A stretch of 64,000 nt of DNA, from NCBI RefSeq assembly GCF_014204935.1, contig NZ_JACHMJ010000001.1, positions 806,001 to 870,000 on the forward strand, read 5' to 3'. Within the stretch, counting starts at the first letter, position 1. Each line of letters begins with the position of its first letter. Origin of the DNA: Conyzicola lurida (GTDB lineage Bacteria; Actinomycetota; Actinomycetes; Actinomycetales; Microbacteriaceae). The notes under the pieces were generated by a model that had not been told where the DNA came from, did not search any database, and saw only the letters and a list, made by a program, of their open reading frames with translations. The translations under genes and the position numbers were made by a program. Shown here piece by piece: positions 7,364-16,056 of this stretch.

Positions 7364-8669
7364 TGGTCGTCCTCCTTCCCTTTACAGGAATGCTCGAAGT
7401 GGTTGCGGGTACGGGTTCGAGATCGGGTATCTCGTCGTCGGAATCGGTACTTCGCCAGTCGTCGGGCAACAGGTAGTCGAGGACATCGTCAATGGTCACC
7501 ACCCCGACCAGCCGGTGGTTCTCGTCGATGACGGGGACGGAGACGAGGTTGTAGCTCGCGAGGATGCGGGAGACCTCGGCGGCGCTGGCGCTCGCGAGCA
7601 CGGGTTCCAGGTTCGTGTCGAGCAGCGTGCCGAGGCGCTCGTTCGGCGGGTAGCGCAGCATGCGCTGGAAGTGCACCATGCCCAGGTAGCGGCCCGTGGG
7701 TGATTCGAACGGCGGCAGCGTGACGCAGATTGCGGCACCGAGCGCGGGGGCGAGTTCGTGGCGACGGATGAGCGCGAGGCCCTCGGCGACGGTCGCGTCG
7801 GCCGAGACGATGATCGGCTCGGTGGTCATCAGGCCACCCGCGGTGTCGGGGGCGTAGGCGAGCAGGAAGCGCACGTCCTCCGCTTCCTCCGGCTCCATGA
7901 GGTCGAGCAGGGCCTCGCCGCGCTCGTTGCTGAGGTGGGCGATGAGGTCGGCCGCGTCATCCGGCTGCATCTGGTCGAGCACGTCGGCCGCACGGTCGTC
8001 GTCGAGCTGGTTCATGATGTCGACCTGCTCGCTCTCCGGCATCTCTTCCAAGACGTCGGCGAGGCGGTCGTCGCTGAGCTCTTCGGCGACCTCGTACATA
8101 CGCTGCTCGGAGAGGTCGAGCATGGCGTTGGCGAGGTCGGCGGGCAGCAGGTCGGCGTAGCTCGCGACGAGCTGTGTGGCGGACTGGGCCTCGCCCGTGG
8201 TCTTCTCGCGGATCTCTTTCCAGCGGACGAAGACCGTGGCGCCCTTGGCGAACGGTGCGCCGGTGGTCTTGGGGAGGCGGCAGAAGAGCTGCGAGATCTC
8301 CCACTCGCCGAGACCGGTCTCCTCGATCGCGACGTCTTCGATCGTGGCGTCGCCGGAGCCGTCGGCCAGCGTGACCTTGCGGCCCAGCAGCTCGGACATG
8401 ACCCGGATCTCGCCGCCGCGCTGCTCGAAGCGGCGCAGGTTGATCAGGCCGGTCGTGATGATCTGGCCCGAGCCGATGCTGGTGACGCGGCCGATGGAGA
8501 GGAAGACCTGCTTCTTTCCGGGCACCTCGACGATGAAACCGATGACGCGCGGGGGGAGATTATTGCGGTAGACGACGAGAACGTCGCGCACTCGGCCGAC
8601 TTTGTCGCCGTTGGGGTCGAAAACGGAGCACCCGGACAGGCGGGCAGCAAAAACTCTCGTGGCGCTCAC
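7350..8669 (-). CDS. PRC-barrel / MgtE N-terminal / CBS protein without membrane domain
   Basis: A 439-residue cytosolic protein. Residues 1-80 resemble a PRC barrel (SGCSVFDPNGDKVGRVRDV), and residues about 185-300 form the MgtE_N superhelix (DRLADVLEEMPESEQVDIMN, then DDDRAADVLDQM). About 305-420 are paired CBS domains ending at LVGVVTIDDVLDYLLP. MgtE Mg2+ channels carry these sensor domains in front of five membrane helices, but here no membrane domain exists. It therefore resembles the sensor half of MgtE on its own, perhaps acting on the coupled DUF1003 protein. The GTG start at 8669 has TAGGGT placed six bases upstream, a leaderless arrangement. Confidence 0.85.
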   Translation of the reverse strand: MSATRVFAARLSGCSVFDPNGDKVGRVRDVLVVYRNNLPPRVIGFIVEVPGKKQVFLSIGRVTSIGSGQIITTGLINLRRFEQRGGEIRVMSELLGRKVTLADGSGDATIEDVAIEETGLGEWEISQLFCRLPKTTGAPFAKGATVFVRWKEIREKTTGEAQSATQLVASYADLLPADLANAMLDLSEQRMYEVAEELSDDRLADVLEEMPESEQVDIMNQLDDDRAADVLDQMQPDDAADLIAHLSNERGEALLDLMEPEEAEDVRFLLAYAPDTAGGLMTTEPIIVSADATVAEGLALIRRHELAPALGAAICVTLPPFESPTGRYLGMVHFQRMLRYPPNERLGTLLDTNLEPVLASASAAEVSRILASYNLVSVPVIDENHRLVGVVTIDDVLDYLLPDDWRSTDSDDEIPDLEPVPATTSSIPVKGRRTTNGTH

Positions 8670-8705
8670 ACTAAAACCCTACCGCCGCAATGGGACAATG
8701 GAATC

Positions 8706-9203
8706 GTGAGCAACGAGAGCGCATTCGGACGCAGACCCCAGGCCCAGCCGGCATTGCCCAAAGGCGATGTTCTCGGTACCTATGAGACCTACGTCGAGGC
8801 GCAGAGCATCGTCGACCGGCTCTCCAAAGCGGAGTTCGAGGTCAAGCAGCTCGTCATCGTCGGCAACGACCTGAAAACGGTCGAGCGGGTTACCGGCAAG
8901 CTCACCTACGGCCGAGCGGCGGCCACGGGTGCCGCGAGCGGAGCCTGGCTCGGACTGTTCTTCGGCATCCTGCTGTTCCTGTTCACCACCTCGCCGCAGA
9001 TCGGATTCGTGATCGCCGCGGCGCTCATCGGCGCCGGGTTCGGCATGCTGTTCGGCATCGTGAACTACGCGCTCAATCGCCGGCGCCGCGACTTCACCTC
9101 GACCCACCAGGTGCTGGCGTCGAACTACCAGATCATCATCGATCCGGAGCTCACGGCAAAGGCCAATCAGGTGCTGTCTCAACCAGAGCATCCCTCGGTA
9201 TAG
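8706..9203 (+). CDS. General-stress-protein-17M-like membrane protein
   Basis: A 165-residue protein. The N-terminal half (LGTYETYVEAQSIVDRLS, then VKQLVIVGNDL) has the ferredoxin-like GSP17M/general stress pattern; two membrane helices follow (ASGAWLGLFFGILLFLF and FVIAAALIGAGFGMLFGIV), then a basic tail. It corresponds in position and architecture to mycobacterial Rv1234 beside the MgtE_N gene. The GTG at 8706 is chosen because it is six bases from GACAAT (8694-8699), a leaderless promoter. A longer frame upstream is antisense to the MgtE_N gene. It is divergent from that gene with a 36-bp gap. Confidence 0.85.
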   Translation: MSNESAFGRRPQAQPALPKGDVLGTYETYVEAQSIVDRLSKAEFEVKQLVIVGNDLKTVERVTGKLTYGRAAATGAASGAWLGLFFGILLFLFTTSPQIGFVIAAALIGAGFGMLFGIVNYALNRRRRDFTSTHQVLASNYQIIIDPELTAKANQVLSQPEHPSV

Positions 9204-9214
9204 TTCAGGCAATC

Positions 9215-9778
9215 ATGGTTGACGCACGAATTCTCAATACAGAGGCCGCCCTCTCCTCGGCGATCATCTCCCTCGCATCCGCGACGCCCGTCTCACGGAT
9301 CACCGTGTCGGACGTCACGCGCGAGGCCGCCATCAACCGCGCGACGTTCTACAGCCACTTCGCGTCGCCGTCGGAGCTGCTCGCGAGCGTGCTCACCGCG
9401 GACCTCAAACGCATCCAGGTGCTCGACCACGAGGCGCGGGCGAGTGGCGAGGAGCCGGCGCCCATCGTCACCCGCCGAGCGATCGAGAACTCGGCCAACC
9501 ACATCGACCGCTATCTCTCGGTATACCGCCTGGCACTCAGCGACTCGACCGACGGCACCATCCACCACGTGCTCGGCACCGAGTTCATGCAGTCGTCGCT
9601 CGAGCACATCCTCAACTCGGTCCCGCCCGAGAAAGTGCCGGGCGACCCCCGTCTCGTCGCCGCCTTCGTGGGCTACGGCCTCGTCGGCGCGATCGAGTTC
9701 GCGGTCGCCTCGGACGAGTGGGACAAAGACCGCGTCGCCGACGTGCTGATGGCGATGCTGCCGTCGTGGTGGGACTGA
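9215..9778 (+). CDS. TetR-family transcriptional regulator
   Basis: A 187-residue regulator. Residues 1-60 are a TetR-type DNA-binding domain (ITVSDVTREAAINRATFYSHFASPSELL, where the recognition helix is ATFYSHF). The C-terminal all-helical domain has no recognisable ligand motif. TATAGT at 9199-9204 lies 10 bp ahead of the ATG. It follows the stress-type membrane protein by 11 bp on the same strand, so read-through is possible. No obvious target operon adjoins; the inverted repeat at 9836-9857 is a candidate site for this or the next regulator. Confidence 0.9.
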   Translation: MVDARILNTEAALSSAIISLASATPVSRITVSDVTREAAINRATFYSHFASPSELLASVLTADLKRIQVLDHEARASGEEPAPIVTRRAIENSANHIDRYLSVYRLALSDSTDGTIHHVLGTEFMQSSLEHILNSVPPEKVPGDPRLVAAFVGYGLVGAIEFAVASDEWDKDRVADVLMAMLPSWWD

Positions 9779-9835
9779 GCACTCTCAGTTCGGCCCGGCT
9801 CTAACGCCGTTCGGCACTCGGGTCTCCGTTTTCCG

Positions 9836-9857
9836 TATGCCACGCTCAGGTGGCATA
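9836..9857. promoter_or_regulatory. Inverted repeat upstream of the ArsR-like gene
   Basis: TATGCCAC (9836-9843) and GTGGCATA (9850-9857) form a perfect 8-bp dyad with a 6-nt centre, inside the 197-bp gap between two regulators. It could be an operator or a weak terminator for the TetR gene (no T-run follows). The rest of the gap shows nothing else I can support. Confidence 0.4.
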
Positions 9858-9975
9858 GCGAAATCGCAGATCTGTTCCGGCTGCGCCTCTCCTCCACCGT
9901 CTACCGGCGCGACGGCTCTTCCGCAGATCGCCGCTCGGGGCCTCGGTGATTTCCCTGACGGGTTACATATAGAAG

Positions 9976-10335
9976 ATGAACTCGTTCGAGGTGCTGTCCC
10001 ACCCGGTGAGATTTCGCATCGTCCAGATTCTCGCATCGGGCGAGCACATGTCGGGCGAGATCTCCGACGCCGTCACCGGTAACTACGGCGTCGGGCGCTC
10101 GGCCGTCTCGAAGCACCTCGCGGTGCTGCGCGACAGTGGCTGGGTCGACGTCCAGGTGGAGGGGCCGGTGCGCTGGTACAAGCTCAGAGACGAGTGGTGG
10201 CGGCTCGTCGACAGAGTCCTCGAGTGGCTCAGATACCTTTGGAAACGCCGCATCGGAACGCTGTCGAAGAACGACACCAACCCGGCATACGCCTCCACGG
10301 GAGACCCCTTCCGGCCGACGCCGCTGGACGGCTGA
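9976..10335 (+). CDS. ArsR-type winged-helix transcriptional regulator
   Basis: A 119-residue protein with an ArsR-like fold: FEVLSHPVRFRIVQILASGE, then the recognition region RSAVSKHLAVLRDSGWV and the wing VQVEGPVRWYKL. It continues into an amphipathic, tryptophan-rich helix (WWRLVDRVLEWLRYLWKRR). It has no cysteines, so metal sensing through the classical sites is unlikely; it resembles the SdpR/activator-type ArsR proteins that precede SRPBCC genes, but no such gene adjoins. It stands alone between two unrelated transcripts. The target is unknown. Confidence 0.8.
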   Translation: MNSFEVLSHPVRFRIVQILASGEHMSGEISDAVTGNYGVGRSAVSKHLAVLRDSGWVDVQVEGPVRWYKLRDEWWRLVDRVLEWLRYLWKRRIGTLSKNDTNPAYASTGDPFRPTPLDG

Positions 10336-10386
10336 CGCCACCGGACGAGTCAATACGAGCGACCGGCACGGAAGGGGCTGCGACGG

Positions 10387-11877
10387 CTAGCGCGCCAGCC
10401 AGGCCTCGACCTCGGCGACCGTGCGCGGGATGCCGGCCGACAGGTTCTCGGCGCCCGTCGCCGTGACGACGATGTCGTCCTCGATGCGCACGCCGATGCC
10501 GCGGTATTCCTCGGGAACGGTGAGGTCGTCGGGCTGGAAGTACAGGCCGGGCTCGATCGTGAAGACCATGCCGGGCTCGAGCACGCCGTCGAGGTAGAGG
10601 TCGCGGCGGGCGGCGGCACAGTCGTGCACGTCGATGCCGAGGTGGTGGCTCGTGCCGTGCACCATGTACCGGCGGTGGTACTGGTGGTCGGGCTCGAGGG
10701 ACTCCTCGGCGGAGACGGGCAGCAAGCCCCACTCGGCCGTCTTGGCGGCGATGACCCGCATGGCCTCGGCGTGGATCTCGCGGAACCGGATTCCCGGGCG
10801 CACGATCGCGAGAGCGGCATCCGCTGCTTCGAGGACTGCCTCGTAGACGCGGCGCTGCACGTCGGTGAACGTGCCGCCGATCGGCAGCGTGCGCGTGATG
10901 TCGGCCGTGTAGTAGCTCTCGAGCTCGATACCGGCGTCGAGCAGGATCAGGTCGCCGGGCACGACGGGTCCGTCGTTGCGGGTCCAGTGCAGGATGCAGG
11001 CGTGGGGGCCGGATGCCGCGATCGTGTCGTATCCCACCGTGTTGCCGTCGGCGCGGGCACGGCGGTTGAACGTGCCCTCGACGAGTCGCTCGCCCCGCTC
11101 GTGCGCGACGATCTGGGGCAGGTCGGCGATGACGTCGTCGAATCCGCGCTTGGTCACGTCGACGGCGAGGCGCATCTGCTCGACCTCGTAGTCGTCCTTG
11201 ACCAGGCGCAGCTCGCTGAGGTCGCGGGCGAGGTCGTCGTCCCCGCCGCTCTCGCCGTCGAGGACGTCGAGCGCGTCGGTCGCGGCGGAGAGCAGGCGGC
11301 GGCCGTCGACCTGGTCGGTGATGTCGCGGTCGGCCTCGCGCACGAGCAGCGTGTCGGCGTCGACGGTGTCGAGCACGGCGGAGAAGGCCTCGAGGTTCGC
11401 GGTGGCGAGGCCGAGGTCGGCGGCGACGTGGGCGAGCGAGGGACGCGGGCCGGTCCAGAACTCTCCGACGTCGGAGTTGGCGTAGAACTCGTCGGAATCA
11501 CGGCCGGCCGCCTCGCGGAAGTACAGGGTGGCGATGTGGCCGTCGGCGGTCGGTTCGAGCACGAGCACGCTGCCGGAGACGGCGTCGGCGCCCCATCCGG
11601 TGAGGTGCGCGAACGCGGAGTGCGCGCGGAACGGGTAGTCGGTGTCGTTCGAGCGCACCTTGGCCGCGCCGGCGGGAACGATGAGGCGCTTGCCCGGGTG
11701 CAGCTCGGAGATGCGGGCGCGACGGGCCACGGCGAACGCGGACTGGGCGCGGGGTTCGGGTGCGGCATCCGCCCGCTCTGCCCAGCCGGACGAGATGAAG
11801 TCGGTGAACGCCGACGACTTGGGAGTGGTGGAACGGTTGGAGGTGGCGCGCGGGGCGTCGGAAGTCGTGTCAGCCAT
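10387..11877 (-). CDS. pepP: Xaa-Pro aminopeptidase (M24B)
   Basis: A 496-residue metallopeptidase removing N-terminal residues before proline. There is an N-terminal creatinase-like domain (aminopeptidase P N), then the pita-bread domain with the metal ligands in LILLDAGIELESYYTADITR (two Asp), HGTSHHLGIDVHD (His) and the two late Glu in FTIEPGLYF and GVRIEDDIVV. The first 35 residues are low-complexity and probably disordered. CACAAT lies six bases before the ATG, a leaderless-type promoter. It is a single gene; its neighbour at 11929 is on the same strand, 51 bp upstream. Confidence 0.9.
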   Translation of the reverse strand: MADTTSDAPRATSNRSTTPKSSAFTDFISSGWAERADAAPEPRAQSAFAVARRARISELHPGKRLIVPAGAAKVRSNDTDYPFRAHSAFAHLTGWGADAVSGSVLVLEPTADGHIATLYFREAAGRDSDEFYANSDVGEFWTGPRPSLAHVAADLGLATANLEAFSAVLDTVDADTLLVREADRDITDQVDGRRLLSAATDALDVLDGESGGDDDLARDLSELRLVKDDYEVEQMRLAVDVTKRGFDDVIADLPQIVAHERGERLVEGTFNRRARADGNTVGYDTIAASGPHACILHWTRNDGPVVPGDLILLDAGIELESYYTADITRTLPIGGTFTDVQRRVYEAVLEAADAALAIVRPGIRFREIHAEAMRVIAAKTAEWGLLPVSAEESLEPDHQYHRRYMVHGTSHHLGIDVHDCAAARRDLYLDGVLEPGMVFTIEPGLYFQPDDLTVPEEYRGIGVRIEDDIVVTATGAENLSAGIPRTVAEVEAWLAR

Positions 11878-11928
11878 ACCTCTATTGTGCCCCCGGACGG
11901 CTGGGCGGGGCGGTGACGATGAGTCGCG

Positions 11929-12942
11929 TCAGTCGGCGGGCTGCAGCTGCGCGACGATCGGGCGGTGGTCGCTGCCCGCGGTGTCGCGGTCCTGCAGCAC
12001 GCGCATGCCGATGACGCGCCAGTTCTCGGTCGCCATGATGTGGTCGATCGGCGACCCGAGTAGCGCGGGGATCGTCGTCGGCCAGGTGCCGACGGCCGCG
12101 TTGCCGGTCGCGAGTGCCGTGTCGGCGCAGTCGCCGAGGGTCGTCTCCGCCGTCGTGCCGAGGCCGGTCATGTGGTCGAGGGTGGAGTTGAAGTCGCCCG
12201 CCATGATGACGTTGTCGCCGCTGCAGGCCGCGGCCAGCCAGTCGAGGTCGGCGCGCCAGTTGTCGAACTCGCCGGGAACGGGTGCCACGCTGTGCACGGA
12301 GATGATGGTGGGGCCGCTGCCGTCGTCGGGGCGCAGCACCACCGTGGGCAGGGTCGCGGTGTTGCCGATCTCGGTGTCTTGGGAGTACTCGCCGAGCTCG
12401 GCACTGGTCAACACCGACGTCGACCGGGCCTTGGAGACCTGGTCGAAGGCGACGGTATGCACCCACATCGGGCGCCCTTCGGCCTTCATCAGGATAGAAA
12501 CCTCGAGCGCCATCGCCTCGGTCGTCTCCGGCAGCGTCACGATATCCGCACCCTCGTCGAGCGCGATCGTGGCGATGGTGTCGGCGCTCGGTACGTCGCC
12601 GAGGGTGTTCCACGACAGCACGGTGACGCCCGACTCGGTCTGCGTCTCGGCGCTCGCGTTGCCGAAGCCGCGCACCGACAGCACCGCGGTGTTGATCAAC
12701 GCGAAGACCAGCAGCAGCACGGCGAGGCCGGCGAGGAGGCGCCGCGGGGTGTGGAAGAGGAGACCGATCAGGGTGAAGATCACCATCAGGCCGACCGCGA
12801 CCACCGCTGCGACGGCGCGGAACGACACGACGTGGGCGACGCCCACCGCCTGCTGCAGGCCGAACAGCTGCGGCCACGCGAGAACGAGCAGCACGGCCGC
12901 GACCACGACGAGGACGACGGCGGCGAGGAGACGGCGAAACAT
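11929..12942 (-). CDS. Membrane-anchored endonuclease/exonuclease/phosphatase-family protein
   Basis: A 337-residue protein with three N-terminal membrane helices (within residues 1-90) followed by an extracytoplasmic EEP domain: VLSWNTLG (first strand with Asn), TLPETTEAM (metal-binding Glu), IMAGDFNSTLDH (GDFN) and DTAGSDHRPIVAQL (SDHRP, final Asp-His). This topology is common in Actinobacteria; the substrates (nucleic acid, phospholipid or sugar phosphate) are not known. A purine-rich GAGGGG site precedes the ATG. It lies head to head with the PHP gene, with 59 bp between the starts. Confidence 0.85.
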   Translation of the reverse strand: MFRRLLAAVVLVVVAAVLLVLAWPQLFGLQQAVGVAHVVSFRAVAAVVAVGLMVIFTLIGLLFHTPRRLLAGLAVLLLVFALINTAVLSVRGFGNASAETQTESGVTVLSWNTLGDVPSADTIATIALDEGADIVTLPETTEAMALEVSILMKAEGRPMWVHTVAFDQVSKARSTSVLTSAELGEYSQDTEIGNTATLPTVVLRPDDGSGPTIISVHSVAPVPGEFDNWRADLDWLAAACSGDNVIMAGDFNSTLDHMTGLGTTAETTLGDCADTALATGNAAVGTWPTTIPALLGSPIDHIMATENWRVIGMRVLQDRDTAGSDHRPIVAQLQPAD

Positions 12943-13001
12943 GGCCCCTCACCATACCCGTTCGGGCTGAAGAGACTCCGCCGCGGCAATAGAGTTGCAG
13001 G

Positions 13002-13856
13002 ATGCCTACCGGACCGATCGATCTCCACACGCACAGCAGCGTGTCTGACGGCACAGAGACGCCGGCCGAGCTGATCGGCGCGGCGGTGTCCGCGGGTCTC
13101 GGGACGGTGGCGTTGACCGACCACGACTCGACCGCGGGCTGGGCGGAGGCTGCGGCCGCGGCATCCGGCACCGGCTTGATGCTCGTGCCCGGCATGGAAC
13201 TCAGCACCAACCAGGGGCAGGCGAGCGTGCACATGCTCGCGTACCTGTTCGATCCCGACGACGCGACGATCATGCGGGAGACCGCGCGCATCCGCGACGG
13301 CCGGCTGCACCGGGCCGAGCGCATCGTCGAACGCATCGCCCGCGACTACGCGATCACCTGGGACGACGTGCTCGCGCAGTCGTCCGACGGCGGCTCGCTC
13401 GGGCGCCCGCACATCGCCGACGCCCTCGTGGCCCGCGGCCACGTCGTCGACCGCAGCGCCGCGTTCGCGAGCATCCTGCACTGGCAGGGCGGCTACTACG
13501 AGAAGTACTACGCGCCGAGCCCGCTCGAGGGCGTGCGCATGATCGTCGCCGCCGGGGGAGTGCCGGTGCTGGCACACCCGGCCACCCACGATAAATACCG
13601 GCCCATGGATGACGGGACCATCGCGCAACTCGTCGACGCGGGTCTCGTCGGGCTCGAGGTCGACCACCGCGACAACACCGAGATCGGCAAGGATCGGCTG
13701 CGCGCGCTCGCCGCGCGCTTCGGGCTCGTGCTCACCGGGGCGAGCGACTACCACGGAACGGGCAAACCGAACCGGCTGGGCGAGAACACCACGAGCCCCG
13801 CGGCGCTCGAACGCATCCTCGCCGCCGGTACCGGTTCGGCGCCGTTCTACTCCTAG
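13002..13856 (+). CDS. PHP-domain metal-dependent phosphoesterase
   Basis: A 284-residue PHP-superfamily phosphoesterase of the YciV/RnaseAM or AMP-phosphatase type. Metal ligands are visible in IDLHTHSSVSDG (HxH), ALTDHDST (DH), MLVPGMELST (Glu), VLAHPATHD (His) and the final GASDYHGTG (DxH). By family it hydrolyses nucleotide 3',5'-bisphosphates or trims RNA 5' ends; I cannot choose between these. TAGAGT at 12990-12995, six bases ahead of the ATG and without a ribosome site, suggests a leaderless mRNA. It ends directly against the convergent DUF805 gene. Confidence 0.85.
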   Translation: MPTGPIDLHTHSSVSDGTETPAELIGAAVSAGLGTVALTDHDSTAGWAEAAAAASGTGLMLVPGMELSTNQGQASVHMLAYLFDPDDATIMRETARIRDGRLHRAERIVERIARDYAITWDDVLAQSSDGGSLGRPHIADALVARGHVVDRSAAFASILHWQGGYYEKYYAPSPLEGVRMIVAAGGVPVLAHPATHDKYRPMDDGTIAQLVDAGLVGLEVDHRDNTEIGKDRLRALAARFGLVLTGASDYHGTGKPNRLGENTTSPAALERILAAGTGSAPFYS

Positions 13857-14366
13857 CTAGCGCGGCCCGTCGAAGCGCGCGCCCTCGGGCTGCGGCGGCA
13901 GCACGGCGAGGATCAGCATGATCAGGCTGCCCAGCGACGGGATGAAGTTGAGCAAGTAGAAGAGTCCCGACAGGTTCGCGTCGTGCAGGCGGCGCACGCT
14001 GAGCGCGATGAACGGCACGATGCTCGCGAGGGTGATCAGCAGGATCGGGATCACGAAGACGAGAATTGCGCCGCCCGGCTGGTACTCGCCGTACTGGTCG
14101 ACCGTGCGCGTCGCTGAGCCGACGACTCCGGCGAGCACCGAGAGCACGATGATAACCAGGTAGAACGCGAGGGTGGTCCACCAGTACTCGGCGCGGCTGG
14201 CGCGGCCGGAGAACACGGCGTAATTCTGGAAGAAGCGCTTGACCGCCGTGACGGGGCCGGCGCCGTAGTAGGGCAGGGAGAGCGGATGCTCTCCCTCGGC
14301 GACGGGGGTGACCGGCGGCAGGGGCGGGGCGGTCGGAGGAGTGAAGCGCGCGTTGTTATCGGTCAT
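13857..14366 (-). CDS. DUF805 membrane protein
   Basis: A 169-residue protein with an N-terminal proline-rich segment, then the DUF805 signature: FFQNYAVFSGRASRAEYWW, four predicted membrane helices and ALSVRRLHDANLSGLFYLL. DUF805 proteins are widespread small inner-membrane proteins without a settled function. The stop abuts the convergent PHP stop with no spacer. CAGTAT is placed six bases from the ATG, again suggesting leaderless expression. Confidence 0.9.
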   Translation of the reverse strand: MTDNNARFTPPTAPPLPPVTPVAEGEHPLSLPYYGAGPVTAVKRFFQNYAVFSGRASRAEYWWTTLAFYLVIIVLSVLAGVVGSATRTVDQYGEYQPGGAILVFVIPILLITLASIVPFIALSVRRLHDANLSGLFYLLNFIPSLGSLIMLILAVLPPQPEGARFDGPR

Positions 14367-14421
14367 CGCCCCATACTGTCAGTTTTCGAGTCAATGTCGA
14401 GTTCGACAGCCGGAAGCGACA

Positions 14422-14458
14422 AACGCCCCGCTCCGCCGAGGGGCGGGAGCGGGGCGTT
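14422..14458 (-). terminator. Intrinsic terminator of the DEAD-box helicase gene
   Basis: AACGCCCCGCTCC (14422-14434) and GGAGCGGGGCGTT (14446-14458) form a perfect 13-bp GC-rich stem with an 11-nt loop. On the minus strand the stem is followed by TGTCG. It lies 13 bp beyond the helicase stop codon. Confidence 0.8.
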
Positions 14459-14470
14459 CGGGGCGTGACG

Positions 14471-15901
14471 CTACTCTGCGGCCGGTGTCGACGGGCGGCG
14501 GGTGCGCGTGCGGTTGCGGCTGCGCGGGGGACGGGCGGTGCCGTCCGCCGCGGGAGCCGCCGCCGGCGCGCTGCCGGAGGAGTTCGAGCGGGCGGGGCGC
14601 TGGCCGCCACCGCTACGGTCGCCGCCACCGTTGCGGTCACCACCGCTGCGCTGGCCGCCACGGCCGCCGTCGCGTGAGCCCGACGCTGCCTGCGGCTCGC
14701 GCACGCGGGGCGGGCCCGCGGTCTTGAGCCGGCCCTTCGAGCCCTCGGGGATGTCGAGGTCGGTGAAGAGGTGCGGCGAGGAGGAGTAGGTCTCCATCGG
14801 CTCGGGGATGCCCATCTCGAGCGCCTTGTTGATGAGCGACCACTTGTGCATGTCGTCCCAGTCGACGAACGTCACGGCGATACCGGTCTTGCCGGCACGG
14901 CCCGTACGGCCCGCGCGGTGCAGGTAGGTGTCGTGGTCGTCGGGGATGGTGTGGTTGATCACGTGCGTGACGTCGTTGACGTCGATACCGCGGGCCGCGA
15001 CATCCGTGGCAATCAGGATGTCCTTCTTGCCGGCCTTGAACGCTGCCATGGCGCGCTCGCGCTGGTCCTGGTTCAGGTCGCCGTGCACGGCGGCGGCGTT
15101 GAAGCCACGGTCGTTCAGCTCTTCGACCAGCTTGGCGGCGGCGCGCTTGGTGCGCGTGAAGACGACGGTCTTGCCGCGGCCCTCGGCCTGCAGGATGCGG
15201 GCGATGACCTCGTCTTTGTCGAGCGAGTGCGCGCGGTAGACGACGTGCTTGATGTTCTTCTGCGTGAGGCCCTCGTTGGGGTCGGTCGCGCGGATGTGGA
15301 TCGGCTTGTTCATAAAGCGACGGGCGAGGGCCACGATCGGGCCGGGCATCGTCGCGGAGAACAGCATCGTGTGGCGGGTCGCGGGCGTCTGCGCGAACAG
15401 CTTCTCGATGTCGGCGAGGAAGCCGAGGTCGAGCATCTTGTCGGCCTCGTCGAGGACCATGACCTTGATGTCCTTGAGGCTCAGCATGCGCTGGCTCGCG
15501 AGGTCGAGCAGGCGGCCGGGGGTACCGACGATCACCTGGGCTCCGGCCTTGATCTGCTCGACCTGGCCCTCGTAGGCCTTGCCGCCGTAGATGGCGGCGA
15601 CGGTGGTCGAGCGGTTGGATGCCGCGAGCGTGAGGTCTTCGGCAACCTGCACGCACAGCTCGCGGGTCGGGACCACGACGAGGGCCTGCACGCCGGGAGC
15701 CGGGTCGATGCCGAGTTCCTGGAGGAGGGGGAGACCGAAGCCGAGGGTCTTACCGGTACCCGTCTTGGCTTGGCCGATGATGTCCTGGCCGGCGAGACCC
15801 ATGGGGATGGTCTGCTCCTGGATGGGGAAGGGCTCGACGATGCCCTTGGTTGCGAGTGCGTCGACCATGTCCTGGTCGATCTTGAGATCAGCGAATGTCA
15901 A
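14471..15901 (-). CDS. DEAD-box ATP-dependent RNA helicase
   Basis: A 476-residue RhlE/DeaD-like helicase. Motifs in order: the Q motif PFPIQEQTIP, Walker A AKTGTGKTLG, VVPTRELC (Ia), TPGRLLDL (Ib), VLDEADKMLD (II), FSATMPG (III), ATDVAARGIDV (V) and HRAGRTGRAG (VI). The last 75 residues are a basic, glycine-rich, disordered tail (GGDRNGGGDRSGGG and arginine-rich end) that would bind RNA non-specifically. It is head to head with the ferritin-like gene, as in mycobacteria (Rv3211/Rv3210c from memory), suggesting a role in RNA or ribosome turnover, perhaps in the cold. Confidence 0.95.
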   Translation of the reverse strand: MTFADLKIDQDMVDALATKGIVEPFPIQEQTIPMGLAGQDIIGQAKTGTGKTLGFGLPLLQELGIDPAPGVQALVVVPTRELCVQVAEDLTLAASNRSTTVAAIYGGKAYEGQVEQIKAGAQVIVGTPGRLLDLASQRMLSLKDIKVMVLDEADKMLDLGFLADIEKLFAQTPATRHTMLFSATMPGPIVALARRFMNKPIHIRATDPNEGLTQKNIKHVVYRAHSLDKDEVIARILQAEGRGKTVVFTRTKRAAAKLVEELNDRGFNAAAVHGDLNQDQRERAMAAFKAGKKDILIATDVAARGIDVNDVTHVINHTIPDDHDTYLHRAGRTGRAGKTGIAVTFVDWDDMHKWSLINKALEMGIPEPMETYSSSPHLFTDLDIPEGSKGRLKTAGPPRVREPQAASGSRDGGRGGQRSGGDRNGGGDRSGGGQRPARSNSSGSAPAAAPAADGTARPPRSRNRTRTRRPSTPAAE

Positions 15902-16056
15902 TGTACGTGTGCCCTTACGGTCGAGGTACGCCCGCTTTGTCCTGGGGCGCAGGGCCCCCGCCAGATATGGGGGGCATTATGCATAGTTTAGCGGTGCAGC
16001 CTGCGAAAGCGGCTCAGCCGCGCAGTGCGGGCGCCGGCGCCCCGTAAGCTGGGGTC

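Noticed and set aside
9779-9975. An RNA gene or riboswitch between the two regulators
   Set aside because: Apart from the 8-bp dyad at 9836-9857 I could not find a conserved fold.
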